A DNA stretch of 64,000 bases from an uncultured Rhizobiaceae bacterium (GTDB taxonomy: Bacteria; Pseudomonadota; Alphaproteobacteria; Rhizobiales; Rhizobiaceae), in assembly GCA_951813045.1 (NCBI GenBank), contig CATOTF010000001.1:186001-250000 (forward strand), in the 5' to 3' direction. Positions 56,473 to 64,000 of this stretch are shown here, one piece after another (the stretch's first letter is position 1; each line of letters opens with the position of its first letter). The position numbers were made by a program, and so were the translations under genes. Under the pieces are notes generated by a model. The model was given only the letters and a program-made list of their open reading frames with translations. It made no database searches and was not told the origin of the DNA.

Positions 56473-57615
56473 ATGACGATGCGAGTTTTGAATTCTACTA
56501 AATTTGTTGCGTTGTTTTTTGGCCTGTTTTTAGTTGGTTGCGTCATTCGCCCTCCTGAAAGCCGGGATAACCGGGCGCTCACACCGGCAGAAGCGATTTC
56601 TGTCCATGATCTGGTTGAAAATCCTAATTTAAAACTTCCCGATAAGCTGGGAAGTAAGGTCACAATTCTGGCCCTTTCAGGCGGTGGGGCAGACGGTGCT
56701 TATGGTGTTGGTGTTCTCAACGGTTGGACTAAAACGGGCACCCGTCCGAACTTTGATATTGTTACAGGTTCCTCCACTGGCGCGCTGATGGCCGTGTTCG
56801 CATTTCTCGGACCACAATACGATGAATTGCTGAAAACGCTTTATCTTTCGCAGAAGGATTCCGACATATTTCGCAAAAAGGGCATCGTTGGACCTTTTGG
56901 CGACAGCCTGTATGACAACACGCCGCTGCAAAGACAGATTGAAAAATTTGTATCCTCATCTGTATTGCGCGAAATCGCGGCAGAACACAAAAAAGGTCGT
57001 CGACTTTACGTCTCTACAACCAATCTGGATTCTAACGAACTTGTCATCTGGGACATGGGTCTGCTGGCGTCTGGCGGCGCACAAGGGCGTTCAAATTCGC
57101 TACAGTTGTTTCAAAAGGTTTAACGGGCGTCTGCTGCAATACCCGTTCTGTTCCCCCCTGTTTATATCAAGCCAATACGCGGCGTTCAATTGCGTCAGGC
57201 CCATGCGGATGGCGGTGTCAAAGCGCCGATAATAATAAATGATTTCCTGTTTAGCCAAAAAGCGAGAAGCCGGGAAATTTACGTGATCGTCAACGGATCG
57301 CTGGCGTTGGAAAATACCGCTTCGGCGACTCAGCCCAGTCTAAAAGATGTTGCGACCAGAGCGGTCACAGGCCTCACCAGCGAGCTCGCGCAACAGACAG
57401 TCTATCGTGGATATGTTCGGGCTCAAAATTCGGGTACTAAATTCAATTTAACGGCGATTCCGAATGATATTCCGATACTTTCCGATGCGCTCGCCTTCAA
57501 TCCCGAGCACCTTAAACTGATTTATGATCGTGGTTATGAGGAAGTTGGCCAACCCGGTTTTTGGTTGGACGCACCGCCAACCTTAAAGAAATTCGATCGA
57601 ATTGTGCGTCGATAG
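56473..57615 (+). pseudogene. Patatin-like phospholipase lipoprotein interrupted by an in-frame stop
   Basis: Two open stretches in the same frame are separated by one TAA at 57121-57123. The first has a lipoprotein signal (FGLFLVGC, Cys23), the oxyanion loop ALSGGGADGAYGVGVLNG and the nucleophile Ser101 in TGSSTGA. After the stop the frame continues with RASAAIPVLFPPVYIKPIRG and the catalytic Asp246 in HADGGVKAP, the standard order of the patatin fold; no residues are missing around the stop, where the family has a hydrophobic residue. A TTA-to-TAA change explains it. So it is a nonsense-mutated gene or a sequencing error. Without readthrough the first product lacks the catalytic Asp. Confidence 0.85.
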
Positions 57616-57661
57616 TCAAAGCGCTGCGGATTTATTGTTCGTTGTGCTACTTGGGTAAGAT

Positions 57662-58645
57662 ATGGCCGATTATCGTGACACCCTCATTCTACCCTTCACC
57701 AACGGTGATTTGTCTCTACCCGAACATGGGCAATCCTGGAGATTTCTCAACGCTCAACCTATTGAAAATGCGAGTTTTATAGGTGAGCTAAAATGTGAGC
57801 AGCGTTTTCGCGTAGACTACCTTGCATTGGAAAAGATGGGTGTGGATGTGGAACCACTTCGCACCGATATTGCCGATTGCGATGGGGTGTTGGTTCTGGC
57901 TACCAGGACCCGTAAGGAGAATGAACGCAACATTATTCGGGCCTGGAATGGCTTGAAAAAAGGCGGAGTTCTTGTCTTTGCGGGGGACAAAACAAGTGGT
58001 GTCCAGCCGTTGCGAAAATGGATAAAAAGCCAAACTCCCATTGCCGGCAGCCTATCGAAACACCATGGCGTTGTTTTTTGGGCCTATCGAAACGGTAAAG
58101 ATTGGCCGATGCCAGATAATACGGTTCACACAGAAGATTATAACCTTGAACCGGGCATGTTTTCAGCCAACGGAATAGACAAAGGCTCGCGTCTCCTAGT
58201 TGAACATTTCGGTCATCGAATTTTTGGCCGTGTGGCGGATTTCGGAGCCGGTTGGGGATATCTTTCCCGCGAGCTTCAGTTGAGATGCGATCGAATGGAA
58301 TGTCTGGATTTATACGAGGCGGACTGGATATCCTTGCGGGCTGCAAATCAGCATTTGGGTGACGCTGCCCACTATCATTGGGTTGATTTGATGAGGGAAG
58401 CACCAAAGGGCCCGTTTAACTGGATCATCATGAACCCGCCATTTCACACGGGCCGCGCCGCCGAACCCGGCCTGGGGCAGGTGTTTATCAAACAGGCCGC
58501 AAAAGCGCTGCCCTCTGGTGGGCGGCTGTTAATGGTCGCAAATAATAACCTGCCTTATGAGGCTGTATTAGCTTCACAATTCAAGAGGTTTGAATTCCGC
58601 GAGAAATCGCAAGGTTTCAAGGTAATAGAAGCGGTGAAAGGCTAG
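57662..58645 (+). CDS. RsmC-like 16S rRNA guanine methyltransferase
   Basis: A 327-residue two-domain methyltransferase. An N-terminal pseudo-catalytic domain is followed by a C-terminal catalytic domain with VADFGAGWGYLSREL (SAM-binding), and the amino-methyltransferase motif IIMNPPFHTGR. This is the RsmC/RlmG arrangement, which makes N2-methylguanine in rRNA (RsmC at G1207 of 16S). It starts 47 bases after the interrupted patatin gene. Confidence 0.85.
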   Translation: MADYRDTLILPFTNGDLSLPEHGQSWRFLNAQPIENASFIGELKCEQRFRVDYLALEKMGVDVEPLRTDIADCDGVLVLATRTRKENERNIIRAWNGLKKGGVLVFAGDKTSGVQPLRKWIKSQTPIAGSLSKHHGVVFWAYRNGKDWPMPDNTVHTEDYNLEPGMFSANGIDKGSRLLVEHFGHRIFGRVADFGAGWGYLSRELQLRCDRMECLDLYEADWISLRAANQHLGDAAHYHWVDLMREAPKGPFNWIIMNPPFHTGRAAEPGLGQVFIKQAAKALPSGGRLLMVANNNLPYEAVLASQFKRFEFREKSQGFKVIEAVKG

Positions 58646-58705
58646 TTGCCTCACCAGGAAATTTTGCCGGCATACATAGGCTACAGAAGATAGGGTGACG
58701 ATAGG

Positions 58706-59773
58706 ATGACGGGTATGATGACGAATGAAATAGAGACGCCCGCCGTTGTTATTGACGAAGCGATTGCGAGTCAGAATATTAAGGCATTTCAGGCGTATTG
58801 TAATAAACACGGGCTAAATCTGCGGCCTCATATTAAAACCCATAAGCTCCCGCATTTCGCCAAAATGCAATTGGCAGCCGGGGCTCAGGGTATTACCTGC
58901 CAAAAAATTGGTGAAGCCGAAGTGATGGCGGATGCAGGTGTTCGCGATATCCTGATAACTTTCAATATATTGGGTGAAGCGAAGCTGAAGCGCTTGCGAA
59001 CGCTTTCTGACCGCCTTGAAAGATTGTCGGTAACTGTCGACAGTAAGGTTACAATCGATGGATTGGGCAGTGTTTACGATGGTGCAGCGCGCCCCTTAAA
59101 TGTCCTGATCGAATGTGATACCGGAGCCGGCCGTTGCGGTGTGCAGACCCCACAGCAAGCCGTCGAACTGGCCAAATGTGTCGCGCGGTATCCAGGCCTG
59201 AATTTTGATGGTTTGATGACGTACCCCCCCGCCGGGGGTACAAAGGCAGTGAATGACTTCATGGCCCAAACGCCCGAGCTGCTTAAAGCTGATGGTTTGG
59301 ATTGCAGCACTGTATCCAGTGGCGGTTCGCCGGATATGTGGCTCGCCCATGAGCAAACGGCTGTGAATGAATATCGCATTGGCACCTACATCTACAATGA
59401 CAGGTCTTTGGTGGAACACGGCACCTGTGCCTGGAGCAATTGTGCTATAAGTGTGCTTGCGACCGTGGTGAGCACACCAACCCCCGGTCGATCGGTTATA
59501 GATGCTGGTTCTAAAGTTCTAACATCTGACCTACCGCACCTGGACGGTTACGGACATGTGGTGGGTTATCCTGACATACGCGTTGCTTCGTTGAGTGAGG
59601 AACACGGTGTCTTGCATCACAATGAATCCACGCCGTTTACGGTGGGCGAGCGCATATCAATTATCCCCAATCACGCCTGCGTCGTGTCCAACATGGTGAA
59701 TGCGGTTCATTTGTTGGCAGAAAATGGAGAGACAAATGAGGTAACGGTGGCCGCGCGTGGGCTCGTCACATGA
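58706..59773 (+). CDS. D-threonine aldolase-like PLP enzyme (DSD1 family)
   Basis: A 355-residue alanine-racemase-fold type III PLP enzyme. The PLP Lys is in RPHIKTHKLPHFAK; the C-terminal beta domain carries the metal motif PNHACVVSNMVN (His and Cys) typical of D-threonine aldolase and D-serine dehydratase-type enzymes. It cleaves D-beta-hydroxy amino acids to glycine and aldehyde, or dehydrates D-serine. It is a single gene, convergent with tpm. Confidence 0.85.
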   Translation: MTGMMTNEIETPAVVIDEAIASQNIKAFQAYCNKHGLNLRPHIKTHKLPHFAKMQLAAGAQGITCQKIGEAEVMADAGVRDILITFNILGEAKLKRLRTLSDRLERLSVTVDSKVTIDGLGSVYDGAARPLNVLIECDTGAGRCGVQTPQQAVELAKCVARYPGLNFDGLMTYPPAGGTKAVNDFMAQTPELLKADGLDCSTVSSGGSPDMWLAHEQTAVNEYRIGTYIYNDRSLVEHGTCAWSNCAISVLATVVSTPTPGRSVIDAGSKVLTSDLPHLDGYGHVVGYPDIRVASLSEEHGVLHHNESTPFTVGERISIIPNHACVVSNMVNAVHLLAENGETNEVTVAARGLVT

Positions 59774-59815
59774 AGTGGGTTCACCAAAATAAACAGCACT
59801 CCTCAGTGAAGAATT

Positions 59816-60466
59816 TTATGTGTTCCGATTGACTGGTTTGAGCAGCCACACGTTTTCGTCGCCCTGACAGCGTTGGGATAGTGGCCCTGAAATCTTACGG
59901 CTGATCAACGACTCAATTGTATAATTCTTTCCATAGTGCTTTTGAATCTCTTCGCCTGGAACAGAAAATGGTGGGCCGTCCATGTGAGTCTGGTCGTAAT
60001 CGAAGGTTATCAGCAATTGCGGTGCACAATGGGTAAGTTGGCAAATACGCTCCGAATATTTGCTTCGAGTGGTTGAGGGGAGGGCGACCAATGCTGCCCG
60101 GTCGTAGATCGCGTTAACGTCGCCCAGGTCATCTCCATCCAGTTCAAAAAAATCTTCAACGAAAAGCGTTATCCGATCAGTGTCATAGCGCAGAAGGGGG
60201 CCGATTTCCGTAATCTCGGGAGTTAGTTCCAAACGGGCAAAGACTTCCTCCGCGGCTTGCCGGTTGAAGTCGATACCAACCACTCGAAGACCCTGTGTTA
60301 GCAGCCAGTCCAGATCGATCGATTTTCCGCACAATGGAACAAACACCGTGTCGCCTTTGCGAAGGCCAAGGTGCCGAAAGTTGTCAATAAGCAGATTGTT
60401 TGCCTGTGCCTCGTGAAAGGAAATTCTATTTTCGCGCCAGCGCGCTTGCCAGAATTCTTCGTCCAT
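59816..60466 (-). CDS. tpm: Thiopurine S-methyltransferase
   Basis: A 216-residue SAM-dependent methyltransferase of the TPMT family: EEFWQARWRENRISFHE at the start, VFVPLCGKSIDLDWLL as SAM-binding loop, and VVGIDFNRQAAEEVF. Bacterial members methylate thiopurines and detoxify selenium and tellurium oxyanions. Length and motifs are complete. Single gene. Confidence 0.92.
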   Translation of the reverse strand: MDEEFWQARWRENRISFHEAQANNLLIDNFRHLGLRKGDTVFVPLCGKSIDLDWLLTQGLRVVGIDFNRQAAEEVFARLELTPEITEIGPLLRYDTDRITLFVEDFFELDGDDLGDVNAIYDRAALVALPSTTRSKYSERICQLTHCAPQLLITFDYDQTHMDGPPFSVPGEEIQKHYGKNYTIESLISRKISGPLSQRCQGDENVWLLKPVNRNT

Positions 60467-60644
60467 CTCTCGACCGAACCAGTGCTGAAGTTCTTTGTTT
60501 CATCCAGATTAGTCGCCTCAACGCGCATGCAGGTCAACAGGGCCTGCCACAAAGAAAATTGATGAGATGCCCGAAGTATTGGTCAATCACCGTAAATCAG
60601 GAAGCCGCATATCAACTTGCTGGGGACTGATTGGTGATTTAAGG

Positions 60645-60684
60645 TTTAAAAAGTTGCGACCCCGGAAGGGATTTCCGAGGTCGC
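60645..60684 (-). terminator. Terminator of the hexapeptide-repeat protein gene
   Basis: On the minus strand GCGACCTCGGAA pairs with TTCCGGGGTCGC (one mismatch) around a short loop and is followed by a T-rich stretch (AACTTTTTAAAC). It lies about 85 bases after the 60769 stop. Confidence 0.7.
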
Positions 60685-60768
60685 GTGGCCGCTGACTGGG
60701 GATGATGTCAGTCGGCTTAGGTCAGGGTTACGCCCAGTAGTTGTCCCGACCTAATCTGAAGATGTTTA

Positions 60769-61164
60769 TTAGCGGAAGCGACGGCCCCCTCTAAAGCCAC
60801 GGTTCCGTCTAAACCCACGATTAAATCCAAAACTGCGGTTGCGCCTGAATCCACGATTGCTTCTAAATCCACGGTTGCGTCTAAACCCGCGGTTAAATCC
60901 AAAACCACGGTGGCGTCTAAAGCCCCTGTGGTGGCCAAAACTGCGGTGGTGCCTGAACCCTCTGTGGTGACCGAAACTGCGGTGATGGCCAAAACTTTTG
61001 AAACCGACCTTGGTGGCGAGTGCTGCGCCGCCGACAACGGCAAGTTCTTCAGCAGGAATTGTTATAGGAAGTTGGCTGGTCGGTGAGGCTGCGATTGCCG
61101 GAACTGTAAAGGGAGCGGCTGCGATTGCGATGGCGGCGAAAACTGATTTGATAGAAAGTTTCAT
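60769..61164 (-). CDS. Secreted Arg/His/Gly-rich hexapeptide-repeat protein
   Basis: A 131-residue exported protein. A signal peptide (hydrophobic residues 8-26, probable cut after AIAA) is followed by a 30-residue linker and twelve tandem hexapeptides F-[GR]-x-[HNG]-R-[GSR] from residue 58 to the end. The first units carry HH (FGHHRS, FGHHRG) and later ones RN or FN (FRRNRG, FGFNRG). GAGGA lies 9 bases before the ATG. The basic, aromatic, periplasmic repeat suggests binding of polyanions, metal ions (His units) or self-assembly; no family was recognised. The unit similarity at DNA level points to recent expansion. Confidence 0.75.
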   Translation of the reverse strand: MKLSIKSVFAAIAIAAAPFTVPAIAASPTSQLPITIPAEELAVVGGAALATKVGFKSFGHHRSFGHHRGFRHHRSFGHHRGFRRHRGFGFNRGFRRNRGFRSNRGFRRNRSFGFNRGFRRNRGFRGGRRFR

Positions 61165-61647
61165 CTGGCTAAATCCTCGTTGCGTTTCGTTAACCAGAAC
61201 GTAGGTGATGAGATTGATTCAACAACCCTGTCGGATTGGTCAATAAATGATGTTCCCGCACCTTACGTGAACGTAAATTATTCAATAAAATCAACAAGTA
61301 ACCTATTGTATTTGTTGAATTTCTCACAACCTCCACACTGATACGTGTTCACTGGTGATTGCTGGTTTACCAGGTTATTCTTGGAGAAATTGGAGTAGTT
61401 TTTCGCTAAATTACCGATTAAATGGAGATTCAGATTACCGGTGAAAAAATGTCGATATTTTTTTCTGTTTGAACCTCATAAACACCCCCAGCTAAAGAGA
61501 ATCGTTGAGAAACATTTAAAAACTCGGTTTTGATGCCAAATTAAAACTGGAAAGCTATCCAAATGGCCTTTGGTGTAAATGCGGGTCACTTACGGAGGTA
61601 AGCAAAAGACAAATTGGCACATATACACAGTATCCCAACGGTATGGC
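61165..61647. other. AT-rich intergenic region
   Basis: About 480 bases between two minus-strand genes. No gene or RNA is recognised. The part just right of 61164 should hold the promoter of the repeat protein. Confidence 0.5.
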
Positions 61648-62256
61648 CTAAAACGCCACGTCGCCTGTAACTTTAGGAATTATGGGCGCAAGCGCCTCGT
61701 GCAGGCGGGTTTCCCATTCTTCACGCCCTTTTCGCGCATTGGGCACAGGGTTGATGAAGTCAAACAGGGACCAGAGCGGCTCGATACCATATTGGGGCAG
61801 GCCTCTTGCGGACCGAAGGCCTTTTCGGTGTTCAGTGCACCTTTGGGCCGGTGTTTTCCCGGTGCTGCCCACATAAGCGCCGTACCAGCCGTTATCGGCG
61901 GTGTAACCGTGGCGCAGCATGACGTAGATATTTGCCCCAAGGCGACCTTTCTTTTGGGTCGACAATATATCGGGAGTAAAAACCTCGTGCAATCTGTGTC
62001 TAGCGGCGGAAAGCCAGCCGACAGGTTCAAGCCCGGCACCGGCAAATTTCATGCCCGCATCTAGATCGGTGCCCCGCGAGACGAGTTCATCATAGGCAAG
62101 TGTTGCCAGTTCTAGCGATGGCGGGTTGCTCACAAGCCATCCGCCGATTGCAGCGGTCATCTGACTGTCGGTCCAGTTTCGAAAAGGGCGTGGATGGGCG
62201 TAATTCAGTCCCGGGAATTTCTGAAACCGCCCCACATCATATTTTGGCAGTTTCAC
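61648..62256 (-). CDS. GIY-YIG nuclease-like protein
   Basis: A 202-residue protein starting with GTG at 62256, 7 bases after the deoA stop on the same strand, so possibly co-transcribed. The C-terminal half resembles a GIY-YIG domain: NIYVML for the GIY strand, YGAYVGSTGKTPAQRCTEH for the YIG strand with catalytic-type Tyr, Arg and the following His. The N-terminal part (about 90 residues) is unrecognised. Such domains nick DNA or act as endonucleases, but the C-terminal metal-binding Glu is not certain. Moderate confidence in the domain, low in the function. Confidence 0.6.
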   Translation of the reverse strand: MKLPKYDVGRFQKFPGLNYAHPRPFRNWTDSQMTAAIGGWLVSNPPSLELATLAYDELVSRGTDLDAGMKFAGAGLEPVGWLSAARHRLHEVFTPDILSTQKKGRLGANIYVMLRHGYTADNGWYGAYVGSTGKTPAQRCTEHRKGLRSARGLPQYGIEPLWSLFDFINPVPNARKGREEWETRLHEALAPIIPKVTGDVAF

Positions 62257-62262
62257 GTTCTA

Positions 62263-63588
62263 TCAATCTATAAATTCAATTAAGGTAGGCCGATCAGCAA
62301 CATCGCGAGGGTTACCAAGGGTATAAGCCTGCCTGATCAGGGTTTCCGCAGCCTTAAATTGGTCTTCCGATTGGGCATGGACAAAACATAAGGGTTGTTC
62401 GTTGTCGATTGGATCACCGGGCAAGGCGAGTTCCGTCAGGCCAACTGCTGGATCAATGGTGTCCGACGCCCGGGTTCGTCCGCCTTTCAAGGTTACCACT
62501 GTAAGACCGATTGAACGGGTATCTACATCAGTAACACTGCCACCCTTCTGCGCGAATACAGGGCGCACAATCGGTGCGGCGGGCAGATGAATCTCCGGCT
62601 TCTCGATGAGATCAACAGGCCCGCCCAAAGCACTTACCATTTGGGAAAACTTGGTGGCCGCAGCGCCGGAGGTGAAAGCCTGTTCCATTTTCGCTCGCCC
62701 GTCAGCCTTGTCAGAAGCCAGACTACCGCTCACCAGCATGTCCGCCCCAAGGGCGACGGTAACATCCCACAAGCGCGGGTCGATGTGACGGCCGGTCAGG
62801 AAATCGATACAATTACTGATCTCAACGGCATTGCCAGCAGCAGTCGCCAAAGGTTGGTTCATGTCAGTCAGGATGGCTGTTGTGGGCAGTCCGGCGCCAT
62901 TCGCCACTTCGACGAGGGAGGTGGCGAGCTCGCGGGCCTGTTCCAGATCATCCATGAATGCGCCATTGCCGCATTTCACATCCAAAACGAGCCCGGTGAG
63001 GCCCGCCGCGAGTTTCTTCGACAGGATGGAGCCCGTGATCAACGGCACGCTTTCAACCGTCGAGGTCACGTCGCGGATTCCGTAAAACCGTTTATCCGCC
63101 GGTGCGAGGTCCGCCGTTTGCCCGATAATCGCGCAGCCGACATTTTTGGTGACCTTGCGAAACAGATCATTATCCGGCTGGCTGATGTAGCCGGGGATAG
63201 AATCCAATTTGTCCAATGTGCCACCGGTATGACCAAGGCCGCGCCCGGAAATCATCGGAACATATCCGCCGCAGGCCGCAACCGCCGGTGCCAGCATCAA
63301 AGAGACATTGTCCCCCACACCACCGGTGGAATGTTTATCAAGAACCGGCCCATCGAGATGCGACCAGTCAAGCACAATTCCTGAATCCCGCATGGCAAGC
63401 GTAAGCGCCACTGCTTCATCCCGCGCCATACCGTTAAAGAAGATGGCCATCGCAAGGGCCGCAATCTGCCCCTCAGAAATACTGTCATCGGCAATGCCAC
63501 CAACAAAGGCCTGAATTTCCTCGGACGAGAGTGCACCGCCATCGCGTTTTTTCCGGATAATCTCTTGCGGCAGGATGGGAGTGGTCAA
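62263..63588 (-). CDS. deoA: Thymidine phosphorylase
   Basis: A 441-residue nucleoside phosphorylase of the thymidine/pyrimidine phosphorylase family. The N-terminal helix domain ([20 protein letters not shown]) and the phosphate/nucleoside signature [14 protein letters not shown] are present, with the lid segment [20 protein letters not shown] (minus its last residue). It cleaves thymidine to thymine and deoxyribose 1-phosphate. Divergent from iolB with 130 bases between, including a palindrome ATCCCT/AGGGAT at 63610-63631. Confidence 0.95.
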   Translation of the reverse strand: MTTPILPQEIIRKKRDGGALSSEEIQAFVGGIADDSISEGQIAALAMAIFFNGMARDEAVALTLAMRDSGIVLDWSHLDGPVLDKHSTGGVGDNVSLMLAPAVAACGGYVPMISGRGLGHTGGTLDKLDSIPGYISQPDNDLFRKVTKNVGCAIIGQTADLAPADKRFYGIRDVTSTVESVPLITGSILSKKLAAGLTGLVLDVKCGNGAFMDDLEQARELATSLVEVANGAGLPTTAILTDMNQPLATAAGNAVEISNCIDFLTGRHIDPRLWDVTVALGADMLVSGSLASDKADGRAKMEQAFTSGAAATKFSQMVSALGGPVDLIEKPEIHLPAAPIVRPVFAQKGGSVTDVDTRSIGLTVVTLKGGRTRASDTIDPAVGLTELALPGDPIDNEQPLCFVHAQSEDQFKAAETLIRQAYTLGNPRDVADRPTLIEFID

Positions 63589-63609
63589 TTTTGCGTTTCC
63601 TGTGATTTG

Positions 63610-63631
63610 ATCCCTCTACTATAGAAGGGAT
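63610..63631. promoter_or_regulatory. Inverted repeat between deoA and iolB
   Basis: ATCCCT and AGGGAT flank CTACTATAGA. It sits in the divergent promoter gap and could be an operator for either gene; the protein that binds it is unknown. Confidence 0.35.
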
Positions 63632-63720
63632 GTGTGGATTACCCAATGGTACAATGATATTTCAAGGCACCGGTGCGTTTGTAAAATCAGTTGCAACACC
63701 ATTCGTCAAAGGAACTCCAC

Positions 63721-64000
63721 ATGTCTTCACTTCTCGTCAAACCAACCGGTACATCGGGCAAGGTGATTGATATCACGCCGCAAAGTGCAAAGAGCGACCT
63801 TGCACCGGACTGGGCCTACGTTGGATTTGCCATCCACCACCTTGCGGCCGGTGATACCACCAGTGAGGCGACTGGGGACCGGGAGGCAATAATCGTCATC
63901 GTTGATGGCAAGGTAGAACTAGCGGCAGGTGGGCAGGAGTTTGGCGAGTGTGGAGACCGGATGAGCGTTTTTGAAAAGAAGAAGCCGACCTGCCTTTATG
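63721..64000 (+). CDS. iolB: 5-deoxy-glucuronate isomerase, partial
   Basis: The first 93 residues of IolB, cut by the right edge. The start MSSLLVKPTGTSGKVIDITP with AAGGA upstream, the VGFAIHHLAAGD and TGDREAIIVIVDGK motifs and GDRMSVFEKKKPT are those of the cupin-type 5-deoxy-glucuronate isomerase of inositol catabolism. Other iol genes may lie further right. The sugar-transport region at the left end contains families also used in inositol catabolism (IolE-like TIM barrel, PfkB, Gfo/Idh/MocA), but is 50 kb away. Confidence 0.92.
   Translation, partial: MSSLLVKPTGTSGKVIDITPQSAKSDLAPDWAYVGFAIHHLAAGDTTSEATGDREAIIVIVDGKVELAAGGQEFGECGDRMSVFEKKKPTCLY

Noticed and set aside
56473-57615. Frameshift as cause of the split patatin gene
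   Set aside because: The downstream part is in the same frame as the upstream part; only a single stop codon separates them.
60775-60993. Possible CRISPR or minisatellite array
   Set aside because: The periodicity is 18 bases and in frame with a secreted protein; there are no spacers of constant length.
61579-62064. 161-residue plus-strand open frame opposite the GIY-YIG-like gene
   Set aside because: Antisense to a better candidate; no signal, domain or plausible start site.
62587-63384. 265-residue plus-strand open frame opposite deoA
   Set aside because: It lies entirely antisense to a well-recognised thymidine phosphorylase and shows no family motif.

Overview
This 64 kb window looks like the chromosome of an alphaproteobacterium of moderate G+C. 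The evidence is a SAM-II riboswitch in front of metA, a GlpVSTPQU-type glycerol ABC transporter, a CyaC-type diheme/2Fe-2S adenylate cyclase, an rpsO-pnp pair and an sppA-ihfB-lapA block. Genus cannot be fixed from the sequence. I found no rRNA, tRNA, CRISPR array, insertion sequence or prophage. Coding density is high and most genes are intact; one patatin-like gene is broken by an in-frame stop.

Layout. 1-13.7 kb: a carbohydrate uptake and catabolism region. It holds a MalK/UgpC-like ATPase (cut by the window edge) divergent from a binding protein and two permeases. Two minus-strand operons follow (BtpA/SgcQ, M42 peptidase, FGGY kinase, SIS isomerase; and Gfo/Idh/MocA oxidoreductase, TIM-barrel isomerase, PfkB kinase), with a divergent aldo/keto reductase and a lactonase-like amidohydrolase. 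The sugar is unknown. 13.8-19.6 kb: SH3-domain secreted protein, 2-hydroxyacid dehydrogenase, pnp, rpsO, a DUF922 secreted protease-like protein. 19.8-27.6 kb: a cytochrome P450, then the glycerol-type ABC operon, whose two ATPases carry complementary defects. 27.7-35.2 kb: BlaI/M56 sensor pair, Bcr/CflA efflux pump, monooxygenase-like small protein, M24 creatinase-like enzyme, GH25 lysozyme, SDR and thiolase.

35.3-43.5 kb is the most unusual part: six co-oriented, closely packed genes encoding a degenerate ABC-exporter-like protein with almost every catalytic motif lost, a cyclic-nucleotide-binding protein, a metallo-beta-lactamase-fold hydrolase, a six-TM adenylate cyclase, a CyaC-type redox adenylate cyclase and a secreted pentapeptide-repeat protein. 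I read it as a candidate membrane-associated cyclic-nucleotide signalling module. A third class III cyclase (fused to TolB-like and TPR domains) lies at 47.9-49.8 kb.

43.6-64 kb: CoxE- and MoxR/CoxD-like genes separated by riboswitch-controlled metA (predicted acetyltransferase type), a nitroreductase, sppA-ihfB-lapA, a CoxG-like SRPBCC protein, a translation-coupled RNA-methyltransferase/lspA operon, an AcuI-like reductase, the interrupted patatin lipoprotein, an RsmC-like methyltransferase, a D-threonine-aldolase-like enzyme, thiopurine methyltransferase, a secreted hexapeptide-repeat protein, a GIY-YIG-like protein, deoA, and the start of iolB at the right edge. Four copies of a palindromic intergenic repeat lie in the first 22 kb.
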